From: Candidatus Paracaedibacteraceae bacterium | GTDB lineage: Bacteria; Pseudomonadota; Alphaproteobacteria; Paracaedibacterales; CAIULA01 | Direction: 5' to 3' | Length of the DNA: 41,373 bases | Assembly (NCBI GenBank): GCA_027328625.1 | Contig: DAHVSZ010000003.1 | Location: forward strand, 1-41,373 | In this document: positions 24,560-32,438 of the stretch, one piece after another | Position numbering within the stretch: position 1 is the stretch's first letter | Layout: each line of letters begins with the position of its first letter | Program-made: the position numbers and the translations under genes | The notes under the pieces: generated by a model | Database searches by the model: none | Told to the model about the DNA's origin: nothing | Seen by the model: only the letters and a program-made list of their open reading frames with translations

Positions 24560-24868
24560 TTATTGGTGCAAGTTATGATCGCTCTGTATTGTTAAATTAA
24601 ACCCTGCTAGATTACAAAGTGCTCTCATTGTACTAAACTCTGGTTTAGATTTTCCTGAAAAAATCTTGTATAAATGTTCGCGATTTAAGTGAGCTTGCTC
24701 AGCAATCTGCTTAACAGTGTAATTGCGGGCTTTAAGCACATTGTCAAGAGCTGAGGTTGCTACACGAGGGTCTTCATCTTCAAAAGCAGCACTTAGATAT
24801 AAATAAGCTTCTTCTGGATCTTTTAGGCTGTCAATGAGGTAGGTATCATAATTGCGAAGTTTAGGCAT
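24560..24868 (-). CDS. HigA-like addiction-module antitoxin (XRE)
   Basis: A 102-residue antitoxin of the 'putative addiction module antidote' group. The N-terminus (YDTYLIDSLKDPEEAYLYLS) and the central helix-turn-helix (TVKQIAEQAHLNREHLYKIF, then KPEFSTMRALCNLAGFNL) match the family. It is the second gene of a toxin-first operon, overlapping the toxin by 8 bp. It should neutralise the toxin and repress through the palindrome at 25199-25216. Confidence 0.85.
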   Translation of the reverse strand: MPKLRNYDTYLIDSLKDPEEAYLYLSAAFEDEDPRVATSALDNVLKARNYTVKQIAEQAHLNREHLYKIFSGKSKPEFSTMRALCNLAGFNLTIQSDHNLHQ

Positions 24869-25190
24869 TGCCGTTCCCCTTTAATAGTTTTGTGTACTCT
24901 ATGGCTTTCTTGATATCCTTTTTTTGAGTTGATTTAGCTCCAGCGCACAAGAGGATAATAATTTTATCGCCTTCTTGTGTGTAGTAAACTCGGTAACCAG
25001 GCCCGAAATGGATTCTTAATTCAGAAACTTCTTGTTCGAGATATTTCGTATCCCCAAAAAGGCCGAATCTTAAACGCTCGATTCTTGCTTTTATAATAGC
25101 TGCAGTTTTTCTGTCTTTAAGGGTCTCCAGCCAATCAATCAACGGAGAATCGCCTGTGTCTGTTTCATAATACTTTAGAGTATATTTCAT
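24861..25190 (-). CDS. RelE/ParE-superfamily toxin (addiction-module killer type)
   Basis: A 109-residue toxin with the family text SPLIDWLETLKDRKTAAIIK, ARIERLRFGLFGDTKYLEQE, ELRIHFGPGYRVYY and KIIILLCAGAKSTQKKDIKK. The basic GPGYRVYY strand and the terminal Lys-rich helix are the conserved active region of this RelE-like group, which cuts mRNA. It leads the pair on the minus strand, just downstream of an 18-bp palindrome. Confidence 0.85.
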   Translation of the reverse strand: MKYTLKYYETDTGDSPLIDWLETLKDRKTAAIIKARIERLRFGLFGDTKYLEQEVSELRIHFGPGYRVYYTQEGDKIIILLCAGAKSTQKKDIKKAIEYTKLLKGNGNA

Positions 25191-25198
25191 AAATATAA

Positions 25199-25216
25199 TG
25201 TAGTTTATAAACTACA
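25199..25216. promoter_or_regulatory. Perfect 18-bp palindrome upstream of toxin-antitoxin pair
   Basis: TGTAGTTTATAAACTACA is a perfect palindrome whose near edge is 8 bp from the toxin start codon. It is the expected autoregulatory operator for the antitoxin. Confidence 0.7.
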
Positions 25217-25389
25217 AAAAGTCAAGTATTGCTTCTACTGTAGAAATTGTTAGATTTTAGGCAACATTTTTAGGGTTGTATAACAATAGATTATAGAAAG
25301 ACCAGAAAAGATTGACCTTTTGATAATAAACAACTAAAGTTGCTAGCAGTTAAGTTAGGTTTCATTACAAAATGTGTTACTTAGCTGTA

Positions 25390-25601
25390 ACTGAACGGTT
25401 GGGCGGATCGGGATTGCTGCTGGAGCTACGGCTGAGAAAGTGGAACACGAAGCATACTGCAAAAAACTTATTATATTGCCAATTGAAATAGACACGATTT
25501 GATGTCGCGAACCTTTAGGGGGACACTTAATTCTTAAGTGTCTGTGCAGCCCTAAGAAAGATCAAAGTCATTCAGATAACTTAATTATCTGGGTGTTTTT
25601 T
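25390..25601 (+). ncRNA. Possible structured RNA ending in a terminator
   Basis: The 496 bp between the toxin operator and 25712 hold no long frame. From about 25395 the sequence becomes clearly more GC-rich than its surroundings. It contains the hairpin GACACTTAA-TTC-TTAAGTGTC (25522-25542) and ends in a terminator-like stem (CAGATAA/TTATCTG, 25573-25591) followed by GGTG and a T run to 25601. The decamer-like core GCTACGGCT occurs both near 25425 and near 25687. This is consistent with a small transcribed RNA; no known RNA family is recognised and the 5' end is a guess. Confidence 0.3.
25573..25601 (+). terminator. Candidate terminator in the gene-free stretch
   Basis: Stem CAGATAA (25573-25579) pairs with TTATCTG (25585-25591) around a 5-nt loop, followed by GGTG and a run of T. 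No protein gene on the plus strand precedes it, so it would end an RNA transcript. Confidence 0.5.
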
Positions 25602-25712
25602 GTATCCGGCGCGATGAGTCAAGGCAAGGTCATCTTGCTAGGTGTCACGATCAAAGAAAGATCAAATTAATTAATAATTTGTCGTGCTACGGCTATTTCA
25701 ATAGGAGTCTGT

Positions 25713-25841
25713 ATGGATTTTCGTGTCCTTATTTTATTCGAATCTAGATCCAAAAATAAATCGTTCTACTTTCTTAAGGGTATGTTTCTGGTTTTGATGG
25801 TTTTTTTTATTTTTCTTTTAGTACTATATATAATATTATAA
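25713..25841 (+). CDS. 42-residue hydrophobic peptide, type I toxin-like
   Basis: This frame has one of the best ribosome-binding sites in the window, AGGAG 5 bases before ATG 25713. The peptide starts polar and basic (MDFRVLILFESRSKNKSFYF) and ends in one membrane helix (FLVLMVFFIFLLVLYIIL). Size and layout recall type I toxins such as Hok, Ldr or TisB, and a possibly transcribed structured stretch lies just upstream. It ends 4 bp before hicA. No homology is recognised; it may instead be a leader peptide for hicAB. Confidence 0.4.
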   Translation: MDFRVLILFESRSKNKSFYFLKGMFLVLMVFFIFLLVLYIIL

Positions 25842-25845
25842 ATGT

Positions 25846-26097
25846 ATGAGCACGACAGATAAAAAACTCAAAGCTATGAAATCCAATCCACAGAATGATT
25901 GGCGGATTGAAGATCTATGCTCATTAGCAAATCGTTTTGATATAGAGTATCGTCAGCCCGGAACAAGCCATGTCACTTTTAGTTGTAAAAATGGCAGTTG
26001 TTTAACGGTTCCTGCTCATAAGCCTATTAAGGCTATTTATATAAAAAAGTTTGTAGAAATGGTTAAAGGCCTACAAAAGGAGGAAATAAATGATTGA
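25846..26097 (+). CDS. hicA: HicA toxin
   Basis: An 83-residue mRNA interferase with the HicA double-stranded-RNA-binding fold. Key text is WRIEDLCSLANRFDIEYRQP, then GTSHVTFSCKNGSCLTVPAH with the catalytic His (TSH), and KPIKAIYIKKFVEMVKGL. The first 17 residues are an extra polar start; a typical HicA would begin near NDWRIEDL. It overlaps hicB by 8 bp. Expression may depend on the 42-codon ORF upstream. Confidence 0.85.
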   Translation: MSTTDKKLKAMKSNPQNDWRIEDLCSLANRFDIEYRQPGTSHVTFSCKNGSCLTVPAHKPIKAIYIKKFVEMVKGLQKEEIND

Positions 26098-26440
26098 CTA
26101 TCCTTTTACTGTAAGACGTCTTTCTGCTGAAGAGGGAGGCGGCTATTTAGCAGAAGCAATAGATTTGAATGGTTGTATGGCTGATGGTGAGACTGTAGAA
26201 GAAGCAATTCATCATTTAGAAGATGCTATTGTATCTTGGGTTAAGACAGCTGAAGAATTAGGTAGACCTGTTCCTGCTCCTTCACAAGACACCTTATATA
26301 GTGGTAAGTGGGTTGTTCGTACTCCAAAAAGCTTACACAGAAAGCTTGCAGAGTTGTCCAAAAAAGAAGGGGTCAGTTTAAATACATTAGCTGTTAGTTT
26401 ATTAGCTGAAGGAATGGCGCATCGCAATTTTCACTCGTAA
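26090..26440 (+). CDS. hicB: HicB antitoxin
   Basis: A 116-residue antitoxin. Residues 1-65 form the RNase-H-like HicB domain (FTVRRLSAEEGGGYLAEAID, then GCMADGETVEEAIHHLEDAI). The C-terminal part (RTPKSLHRKLAELSKKEGVS and LNTLAVSLLAEG) is a ribbon-helix-helix for binding the operon promoter. It is an intact, ordinary HicB. Confidence 0.9.
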   Translation: MIDYPFTVRRLSAEEGGGYLAEAIDLNGCMADGETVEEAIHHLEDAIVSWVKTAEELGRPVPAPSQDTLYSGKWVVRTPKSLHRKLAELSKKEGVSLNTLAVSLLAEGMAHRNFHS

Positions 26441-26685
26441 AATGACCAACTTTGCGCAAACTACCTCATTAATAGCGTTTATAAGGCACATTTAAAGCCA
26501 TGTAACTATAGATAACTGGGTTGGTGATGGAAAAATTAAGAAAAGAGGAGGAGAATTAGCAATAGAAAACCTCAGATTTATTTAGCAATTTTTTAGAAAT
26601 ATTAAAGATGATTATTTTCTCCTTGAAAAAAATTCATATTATATCCAAATATGTTTTAATTAGTTTTTGATTTAAGAGGCTCAAA

Positions 26686-28077
26686 GTGAGATCTTTTTTT
26701 AAAGTTGTTCTACTTTTAGTTTTGTCAATTACAACAGCAATCTCTGCACAAGATGAAGAATTTAGTACGCCTGTACGTACTGCTGTAGCTGCAAGTATAA
26801 TAGAACCAACGCCAGGACAACGTATTTGTCAACGTCAATCTACCATTCTTACAAGAGAGAATTTTGTATCAGTTTTAGGTGCAGATGTTGTTGACGCGTG
26901 GGGGATTGACTGGATTGTGTTTCAGAATACGTCTATATCTTTTGATGATCCTAGTAAATCTCGCATGATGAGGACAATCAATCAACGCCTAACGACTTTA
27001 TCTCGCAGTCATTTTGATGATGGTTTTTTTGACATATTGGGAAAATTTGAGACCATTCGCAAACAAATAGAAGCTGTACACGGTTTACGTCTTGATACCG
27101 TTGCTATGGCTTATTTTGGTAGAATTTTTCCAGCTACATCTTCTTTTCGTTATCAACCCAAAAGAGAAGGTGTTCAGCTAGGTGAACGTATTATTGTGAG
27201 TCAACCAGGACAACCAGATCTCACCTTCCATGTTAAGACACATTCAGCAGGGCGGCTTTCCTCTAGCAGTACAGCAGCTAAGCTTGTTAATCCTCAGGAA
27301 CTCATGGCTTATAGAGTTCTTCAACATCTTGGAATTGGCTGTGATTCTCATTTTTTCCAGAGATCACCCGAAGACGTTTACATCGCAACACTTGATGCTG
27401 GTACGGGAGGAGTTTTTACCCCTTTTGAAGTTGTTTCCGGTCACTTAGGTCGTGATGGAGATGATGCAATTGGTCGTCATCTAACTGGTAATCTCATCGA
27501 AATTTGTCAAGATCCTAGTAAACTGGATAGGGAAGCTATTGAAGCTACGATTGCTGATGATCCTGTAGCCCAAAACTTTATCTCTCAAATGGTAAATTTA
27601 GATATAGTTACCCGTATCTGTAGACTTCATGACCTTCTCAACAATCCAGGTAACTTCGGATTCTTTGAATCTAGCAGTCAGCCTCCATCTATTCGGGTTA
27701 TTGATTTTAGGGTAATCGATGATCCGCTCTTAAGGCAAGAGAACTATGATCCATTTGGAGGGTTTCTTGTAGGTAATGGTTTATATAACTACGCAAGCTC
27801 ACACAGAACCATGTGTTACGTCCTCCATGATCGTCCACGCAATACACGAGTTGAAACAGCTAGAAACATCATGTCATCAGGGTTAGCTGATAGCATAAAA
27901 GAGGCAACTCAAGTGGCTTATCGTGAAGTTATGGAATACTTATCGCAAGATGTTTTTGTACCTCATCATGCCAAACTCATTCCACAGCTTGAAGAGTATG
28001 TAGAAGCCCTTATGCAAAATGTTGGCTTCTTTTTTTCCAAACTCCATGAGTGGAAACCTGAAGGGGACACGGCTTGA
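26686..28077 (+). CDS. Secreted protein with kinase-like core, candidate effector
   Basis: A 463-residue protein starting with GTG (AAGAGG upstream). A signal peptide (SFFKVVLLLVLSITTAISA) is followed by features in the order of a HipA/PI-kinase-like fold. These are a strand with Lys184 (LTFHVKTHSAGR), a helix with Glu205 (NPQELMAYRVLQHLGIG), a hinge-like VYIATLDAGTGG, and a catalytic-loop-like HDLLNNPGNFGFF (residues 315-327). RVIDF then places an Asp at 340 where the metal-binding Asp is expected. The usual D-R-H before the Asn is absent, so it may be a pseudokinase or an atypical enzyme. It lies between hicAB and traA, unrelated to either. The alignment is by eye only; host-directed action is inferred from secretion and lifestyle. 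Confidence 0.5.
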   Translation: MRSFFKVVLLLVLSITTAISAQDEEFSTPVRTAVAASIIEPTPGQRICQRQSTILTRENFVSVLGADVVDAWGIDWIVFQNTSISFDDPSKSRMMRTINQRLTTLSRSHFDDGFFDILGKFETIRKQIEAVHGLRLDTVAMAYFGRIFPATSSFRYQPKREGVQLGERIIVSQPGQPDLTFHVKTHSAGRLSSSSTAAKLVNPQELMAYRVLQHLGIGCDSHFFQRSPEDVYIATLDAGTGGVFTPFEVVSGHLGRDGDDAIGRHLTGNLIEICQDPSKLDREAIEATIADDPVAQNFISQMVNLDIVTRICRLHDLLNNPGNFGFFESSSQPPSIRVIDFRVIDDPLLRQENYDPFGGFLVGNGLYNYASSHRTMCYVLHDRPRNTRVETARNIMSSGLADSIKEATQVAYREVMEYLSQDVFVPHHAKLIPQLEEYVEALMQNVGFFFSKLHEWKPEGDTA

Positions 28078-28094
28078 ATGGTATTTTAGAAAAT

Positions 28095-28119
28095 CCTTAA
28101 AAATAGAGAATCTTTAAGG
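28095..28119. terminator. Hairpin between two convergent genes
   Basis: CCTTAAA (28095-28101) pairs with TTTAAGG (28113-28119) in the 78-bp gap between the kinase-like gene and traA. No strong T run follows on either side, so this is a weak bidirectional terminator at best. Confidence 0.35.
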
Positions 28120-28155
28120 GTTCTGTGAATATTCTTACAGGAAACGGGCATAAAA

Positions 28156-31122
28156 TCAGTTCGTATCATTAGGTTTTTTTCTGGGTTGTTCAAACAGCCT
28201 ATCTCTTGTAAGAGCCATTTCATAACCGATTCCTTGATCAAGTCCAATGGATTTTTCTTTTGCTTGGGTTAGCTTCATATCATGGGAATTTGCAGCTACT
28301 CTAACTGTGGCCTCAAGCCCGAGTGTTTTAGCAGATTTTCTTAAATCTGGATCCTTATTAATTATATAACCCAGTTCATCAAGCTGCTCCCCAATTTGCA
28401 CCACCATCTTCTTTTGTTCCTGTGTGCGGTAAAGGTTAGGAGGTAGATCAGATCTTTGTTTAAGAAGATCTTGAAACTCTTTGAGATAATCTCTTTTATC
28501 ACTTTCTTTCTTATATTCCGATTGAGTTAAAGATCGGCCAATATCCGAATGGTAGGCCATACCATCTGTTTGTTGTTTATCCTCAAACATCCAGTCTTTA
28601 GTTTGAGCCCAGGCTTTATGGGTAAATTCTTTAATGGAATCCCAACTAATGTAGGAGGGAGTAGGGGAGTGACTGATCGATCGCCTGTGCATAAAGGCTT
28701 GTTGATCCTCAGGCGCTAAATCAATGACTTGATTATTGTTTTCTAGGAAATAATCCAATGCGTTCTCTTTAGATCCCTCTTTAGAGAGTGTTTTAATCAG
28801 TTCAGCTTTGTTATGAATAAGGTCTGTGTTGACATACATTTGAACATCTTCTTTATGTCTGGTCAGAGCTACATAAGTGAGATGTTTGTCCATATAAGGG
28901 CTTGCATACACATACGTTTTATCAACCGTGGTGCCTTGAGCTTTATGAATGGTGGTGGCATAGCCGTGATCGATATAATTATAAGTGCCCATGTCTAACG
29001 TAATGGTTTTCTGATCATCCTTTAAAACTTTGATGATTTCTTCTTGAATATCTATGATCTTACCTAATTCACCATTCTTAACCCCTAAGCCGTAATCATT
29101 CCTTAAAAAGACAATTCTCTCGCCAATAGCAAAACTTCTTTCTTCCTTTATGACTTTGGGCTTAAAGGTTTGATCTTGGATATCGGTTTTATCAAGTGTT
29201 TCTAAATTTAGAAGTTTTGAGACAGTAAATTTATAGTCTCTATCTTCATCAACTAACCCTATATTTTTGGCCTCTGTTCGTGCTAACTGATTAAGCTCTT
29301 TCACATCTTTATTGGTATAAGCCAGAATTAATGAGGAAGGTTGTTGATCTCTGCCTTTTTTGTAGCGGGATTGGTTAAAATCGTCTGCCCAATGCTTAAT
29401 GAGCTTTTCTTTTGCATCTTTACCGTAATGAATATCCTGGTTTTGATGATAGGCATCGAGCGCTTTTTCTGTTTGCCTTATTGCTAAATTACGACTGGCT
29501 TCTTTATGCCATTCAACTTTTTGTCTAACAATCGTTGATAATTCAGCAAACCCAACCGTTTCCATAATTGCTCGTGTTGGAGCACCCGCTTCAATGGGAG
29601 GCAATTGTTCTGGGTCTCCAACAAGAACGATTTTAAACCCTTGTTCTTTCGATTGTCTTAATAGGGTATGAAGTCTAAGGCTGTCTACCATACCCGCTTC
29701 ATCTAAAATCAGAATACTTCTGTTATGAAGTTGTTCTCTGCCATTTGCCCATTCTTGTTCCCATTTATGCAGGGTTTTTGAAGCTATTCCGGTATCGGCA
29801 AGTCTTGAGGCTGCTTTACCCGTTGGCGCTGCACCAACAATTTGATATCCAGAAGATCCCCAAATGTCTCTTGCCACCTCTAAACACGTCGTTTTGCCGG
29901 CACCAGCATAGCCAACAATCATCTTTAATTGACCATCAGCAACCATATGCTTAATGGCATGCACCTGATCATTTGATAATCCACCATATTCCTTTAGCCT
30001 CTCATGGCCTTTTTCTAAATACCAATCAATAGCGGATAGGTGAGGGGGACAAGAATGCTTATTAGCCATTTGTCTTGACATACCCACAATCTGTTTTTCT
30101 GTTCGAATCATATCTTTGGTGGTGAGCTTTATGGCTTCTCCCTTCTCATTTCCTTTCAAAACAACAAGCTGCGGAGAAGCTTCAATTTTAGCCAAAGTAA
30201 GCTGGAATTCTTCAGGATGATCAATATATCGATTGAGAACTTTGGCAATATCTTGCCTGGTAAAAGTAGATTGATACCTGGTGATATAATCCAAAACAAT
30301 TTCTGGATTTTTTCGAATTAAGGCTTTGTTTCTTTTCTGCACAGCTCTCATTTCTTCAAAGCGGTCGACATAATGACCTCGTTTACTCATTTCATTTACG
30401 GATTTACCAAGCTTGGGTTGAGGCTCTAAATCAATACCTTGGTCTTTATAACTTCTGTGATCAATACGAATATCAAGACCCGCTTTTGCTAAATGGGTAT
30501 TCGCATACTCGGCCCATTTTTCTCGCCAAGTATAAAGGAGAACTTTAGAATTCCAGTCAAGCCTTCTCGGGCCAAAATAAATTCCTGAAGTTTCTTGAGA
30601 AAGAGCCACATAAGCTTTCAATCTTTGAAGAACCGTTTTCTCTTTTTCAATAGCTTCTCGCATGGTGAGCATGACATGGACATGGGGTTTTTCAATTCCA
30701 TCATCTTTATCAAAATGATTATGCACGCACCAATCGGCAATCATCCCTTTAGAAGTGAAATTATCCTTAATAAACTCTCTGGCGAGTTCTAATCTTTGTT
30801 CAGCTGACAATTCATGAGGAAGGGCAAATTCAATATCACGATAAACTTGAGCATCTCTTCTTTTCTCAAAACTTTCAATTGCATTCCAAAGTTTTTCTGA
30901 GTTCTTGTGAACATCACCTTGCAATAATTCTTGAGCCCACTTGGGTGAGTTTTCAGGGATTGAAATTTCACAATGTTCAACATCTTGATGTGTTGAGTTG
31001 GTAAAAACCTTTCCAGTTTTCTGATCTGTCATTGTTTGACCATGGCGATAGGTAGCACCAGCAACAGCATTTCTGCCATCACTTCTAGACATAACTTTAA
31101 CGGTAAAATGATAGATCGCCAT
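28156..31122 (-). CDS. traA: TraA-type conjugative relaxase/helicase (MOB_Q)
   Basis: A 988-residue protein that nicks oriT, binds the 5' end and unwinds the strand for transfer. The N-terminal MobA/MobL relaxase domain has Tyr25 (AGATYRHG) as likely catalytic residue. Its metal-binding His cluster is VHNHFDKDDGIEKPHVHVML, with His134, 136, 147 and 149. A RecD/TraI-like helicase follows with Walker A GYAGAGKTT near residue 408, Walker B LILDEAGMVD near 475, and LVGDPEQLPPIEAG. The UvrD-like end is VDKTYVYASPYMDKHLTYVALTRH. The last 200 residues are charged and probably bind partners. This fused architecture is that of TraA of rhizobial and Ti plasmids. A candidate oriT and two TraC/D-like genes lie divergently upstream. 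Confidence 0.95.
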   Translation of the reverse strand: MAIYHFTVKVMSRSDGRNAVAGATYRHGQTMTDQKTGKVFTNSTHQDVEHCEISIPENSPKWAQELLQGDVHKNSEKLWNAIESFEKRRDAQVYRDIEFALPHELSAEQRLELAREFIKDNFTSKGMIADWCVHNHFDKDDGIEKPHVHVMLTMREAIEKEKTVLQRLKAYVALSQETSGIYFGPRRLDWNSKVLLYTWREKWAEYANTHLAKAGLDIRIDHRSYKDQGIDLEPQPKLGKSVNEMSKRGHYVDRFEEMRAVQKRNKALIRKNPEIVLDYITRYQSTFTRQDIAKVLNRYIDHPEEFQLTLAKIEASPQLVVLKGNEKGEAIKLTTKDMIRTEKQIVGMSRQMANKHSCPPHLSAIDWYLEKGHERLKEYGGLSNDQVHAIKHMVADGQLKMIVGYAGAGKTTCLEVARDIWGSSGYQIVGAAPTGKAASRLADTGIASKTLHKWEQEWANGREQLHNRSILILDEAGMVDSLRLHTLLRQSKEQGFKIVLVGDPEQLPPIEAGAPTRAIMETVGFAELSTIVRQKVEWHKEASRNLAIRQTEKALDAYHQNQDIHYGKDAKEKLIKHWADDFNQSRYKKGRDQQPSSLILAYTNKDVKELNQLARTEAKNIGLVDEDRDYKFTVSKLLNLETLDKTDIQDQTFKPKVIKEERSFAIGERIVFLRNDYGLGVKNGELGKIIDIQEEIIKVLKDDQKTITLDMGTYNYIDHGYATTIHKAQGTTVDKTYVYASPYMDKHLTYVALTRHKEDVQMYVNTDLIHNKAELIKTLSKEGSKENALDYFLENNNQVIDLAPEDQQAFMHRRSISHSPTPSYISWDSIKEFTHKAWAQTKDWMFEDKQQTDGMAYHSDIGRSLTQSEYKKESDKRDYLKEFQDLLKQRSDLPPNLYRTQEQKKMVVQIGEQLDELGYIINKDPDLRKSAKTLGLEATVRVAANSHDMKLTQAKEKSIGLDQGIGYEMALTRDRLFEQPRKKPNDTN

Positions 31123-31164
31123 AATGAAGTTTACTTTAATTCATAAAAACACAAAATTCAAGAC

Positions 31165-31190
31165 AAGTTGCTTGCAACTTATAAGCGCGC
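31165..31190. other. Candidate oriT: hairpin plus nick-like sequence
   Basis: In the traA/traC-like divergent gap, AAGTTGC-TT-GCAACTT (31165-31180) is a perfect hairpin followed directly by ATAAGCGCGC (31181-31190). MOB_Q origins have an inverted repeat next to a nick region resembling TAAGTGCGCCCT; TAAGCGCGC is close to that. Position 43 bp upstream of the relaxase start also fits. The exact nick base is not assigned. Confidence 0.6.
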
Positions 31191-31229
31191 AAAAATTCAT
31201 TTCTACGAAATTTCATCTTGAGCCATTGA

Positions 31230-31262
31230 CTTAAGTCTCGTTTCTTCGAAACTTTACTTAAG
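31230..31262. promoter_or_regulatory. Second hairpin beside the candidate oriT
   Basis: CTTAAGT (31230-31236) pairs with ACTTAAG (31256-31262), and inside them GTTTC (31240-31244) pairs with GAAAC (31248-31252). The imperfect stem could be an accessory-protein site of oriT or an operator of the TraC/D-like operon. Confidence 0.4.
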
Positions 31263-31337
31263 AACTTGTTTTATGTTTGGCTATTTGCTAAGTTGACAGT
31301 AATAAGAATATTAAGACTTTTTATGGTATTAAGAACA

Positions 31338-31682
31338 ATGGTACGTAAAGATAAGCTTTCAGAAATTGATCTCCAAATTAAAGCTCTGCAAGAGAAAAAG
31401 AAAAAGCTTGAAGAAAAGCAATTAATCCAATTAGCTCAACTCATTAAAAAATCTGGTGCTCATTCGTTCGCATCTGAAGTTCTGGTAGGAGTCATGATTG
31501 AAGCTGTTAAAACTTCTAAAGAAAATCAAGACAGCGTTAAAAGATGGCAACAAATAGGGGCTGATTTTTTAACAGCAGAGAAAGAGAAGACCGTAAGTAA
31601 AAACAAAAATGACAAGATCAATGAAAACGAAGCAGCAAAAGACGAAGGTAATAAAAAAGCCAAAGAGTCTCATAAAAAATGA
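31338..31682 (+). CDS. TraC/TraD-like relaxosome accessory protein
   Basis: I start this at ATG 31338 (MVRKDKLSEIDLQIKALQEK), giving 114 residues. The frame remains open upstream to a TTG at 31266 and ATG 31323, but that text crosses the hairpin region and lacks a clear ribosome site. The protein begins with a Lys/Glu coiled coil, then QLIQLAQLIKKSGAHSF, as in the small TraC/TraD proteins next to rhizobial traA, and ends in a charged, Lys-rich tail. Such proteins bind oriT DNA and help the relaxase. It overlaps the next gene by 74 bp. Confidence 0.6.
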   Translation: MVRKDKLSEIDLQIKALQEKKKKLEEKQLIQLAQLIKKSGAHSFASEVLVGVMIEAVKTSKENQDSVKRWQQIGADFLTAEKEKTVSKNKNDKINENEAAKDEGNKKAKESHKK

Positions 31683-32067
31683 TTCAATTGCCAATGATAT
31701 TCTTCAAAGTTTACAAAGTAAGATCGACAAGATTCATAAAAAAATCATCCAATTAGAAATGCAACAACGTCGATTAAAACAAAATCAAAGAGCGGCTCGA
31801 ACGAGAACACTGATTCAGCTTGGAGGTCTGGTTGTAAAATCAGGTATTGTTGAAAAGTTGGGGATTGAAATAGGCACTGATTTACAGCGAGAAGATGATC
31901 AAAAAAAGAAAGCTTACGCTTTGCTGGGGTTGCTCGTGGAACATTTACCATTAGCGGTGGAATTAGAAAAATTTGAACAACTTGGAAAACAATTTCTATT
32001 TGACACTCAAGAAACAGAAAATGATCAACTGTTAAATGAGATAAGCGACAGCCTGGTAACAGATTAA
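31609..32067 (+). CDS. TraD-family conjugal transfer protein
   Basis: A 152-residue protein with the TraD-family core: a coiled coil (KIDKIHKKIIQLEMQQRRLK) followed by ARTRTLIQLGGLVVKSGIVE and KAYALLGLLVEHLPL. The order coiled coil, then 'LIqLGgLvvKSG' parallels the preceding protein (QLIQLAQLIKKSG), so the two are probably old paralogues. It overlaps the upstream gene by 74 bp in another frame, with a basic N-terminal extension. Divergent from traA across the candidate oriT, as in rhizobial plasmids. Confidence 0.65.
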   Translation: MTRSMKTKQQKTKVIKKPKSLIKNDSIANDILQSLQSKIDKIHKKIIQLEMQQRRLKQNQRAARTRTLIQLGGLVVKSGIVEKLGIEIGTDLQREDDQKKKAYALLGLLVEHLPLAVELEKFEQLGKQFLFDTQETENDQLLNEISDSLVTD

Positions 32068-32123
32068 GAGTAAAAGCGGGAGGATGTTCGGGGAAATAGT
32101 TAAATTCCCAAAAGAGGGTCTAA

Positions 32124-32426
32124 ATGTCTTATTTAAAATTAATCCTAAGAGCAGTTAGGATTGATACAAACACCAACAGAGCGTACGAGATCCATCTTGA
32201 TAAAGGTCTCTTTGAAACTTGGGTTGTCACAACAGCGAATGGGAGATATGGGGCAGGGAAGGGAAGCCAGAGAAATTACAGTTTTGATAATCTTTCTGAT
32301 GCTCAGGTCTTTATTCATAAAATCCTCAAAAAGCGAGATAATTCTCAAAACCGAATTGGCTGCCCGTATGAACTTATCCAAAGCCAAGGAACTTTGAAAA
32401 GCGTTTTTTGTTCTTTTTCAACGTGA
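32124..32426 (+). CDS. WGR-domain protein
   Basis: A 100-residue protein made almost entirely of a WGR domain: a strand LKLILRAVRIDTNTNRAYEI, then LFETWVVTTANGRYGAGKGS with the GRxG core (the Trp-Gly-Arg position reads N-G-R here), then SFDNLSDAQVFIHKILKKR. WGR domains bind nucleic-acid ends in PARPs and occur alone next to traA/traD in alphaproteobacterial plasmids. A role in handling transferred DNA is plausible but not shown by sequence. Confidence 0.7.
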   Translation: MSYLKLILRAVRIDTNTNRAYEIHLDKGLFETWVVTTANGRYGAGKGSQRNYSFDNLSDAQVFIHKILKKRDNSQNRIGCPYELIQSQGTLKSVFCSFST

Positions 32427-32438
32427 ATCAAATAAACC

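Noticed and set aside
25381-25480. Possible tRNA-like GC-rich segment
   Set aside because: No acceptor stem or T-loop pattern could be formed.
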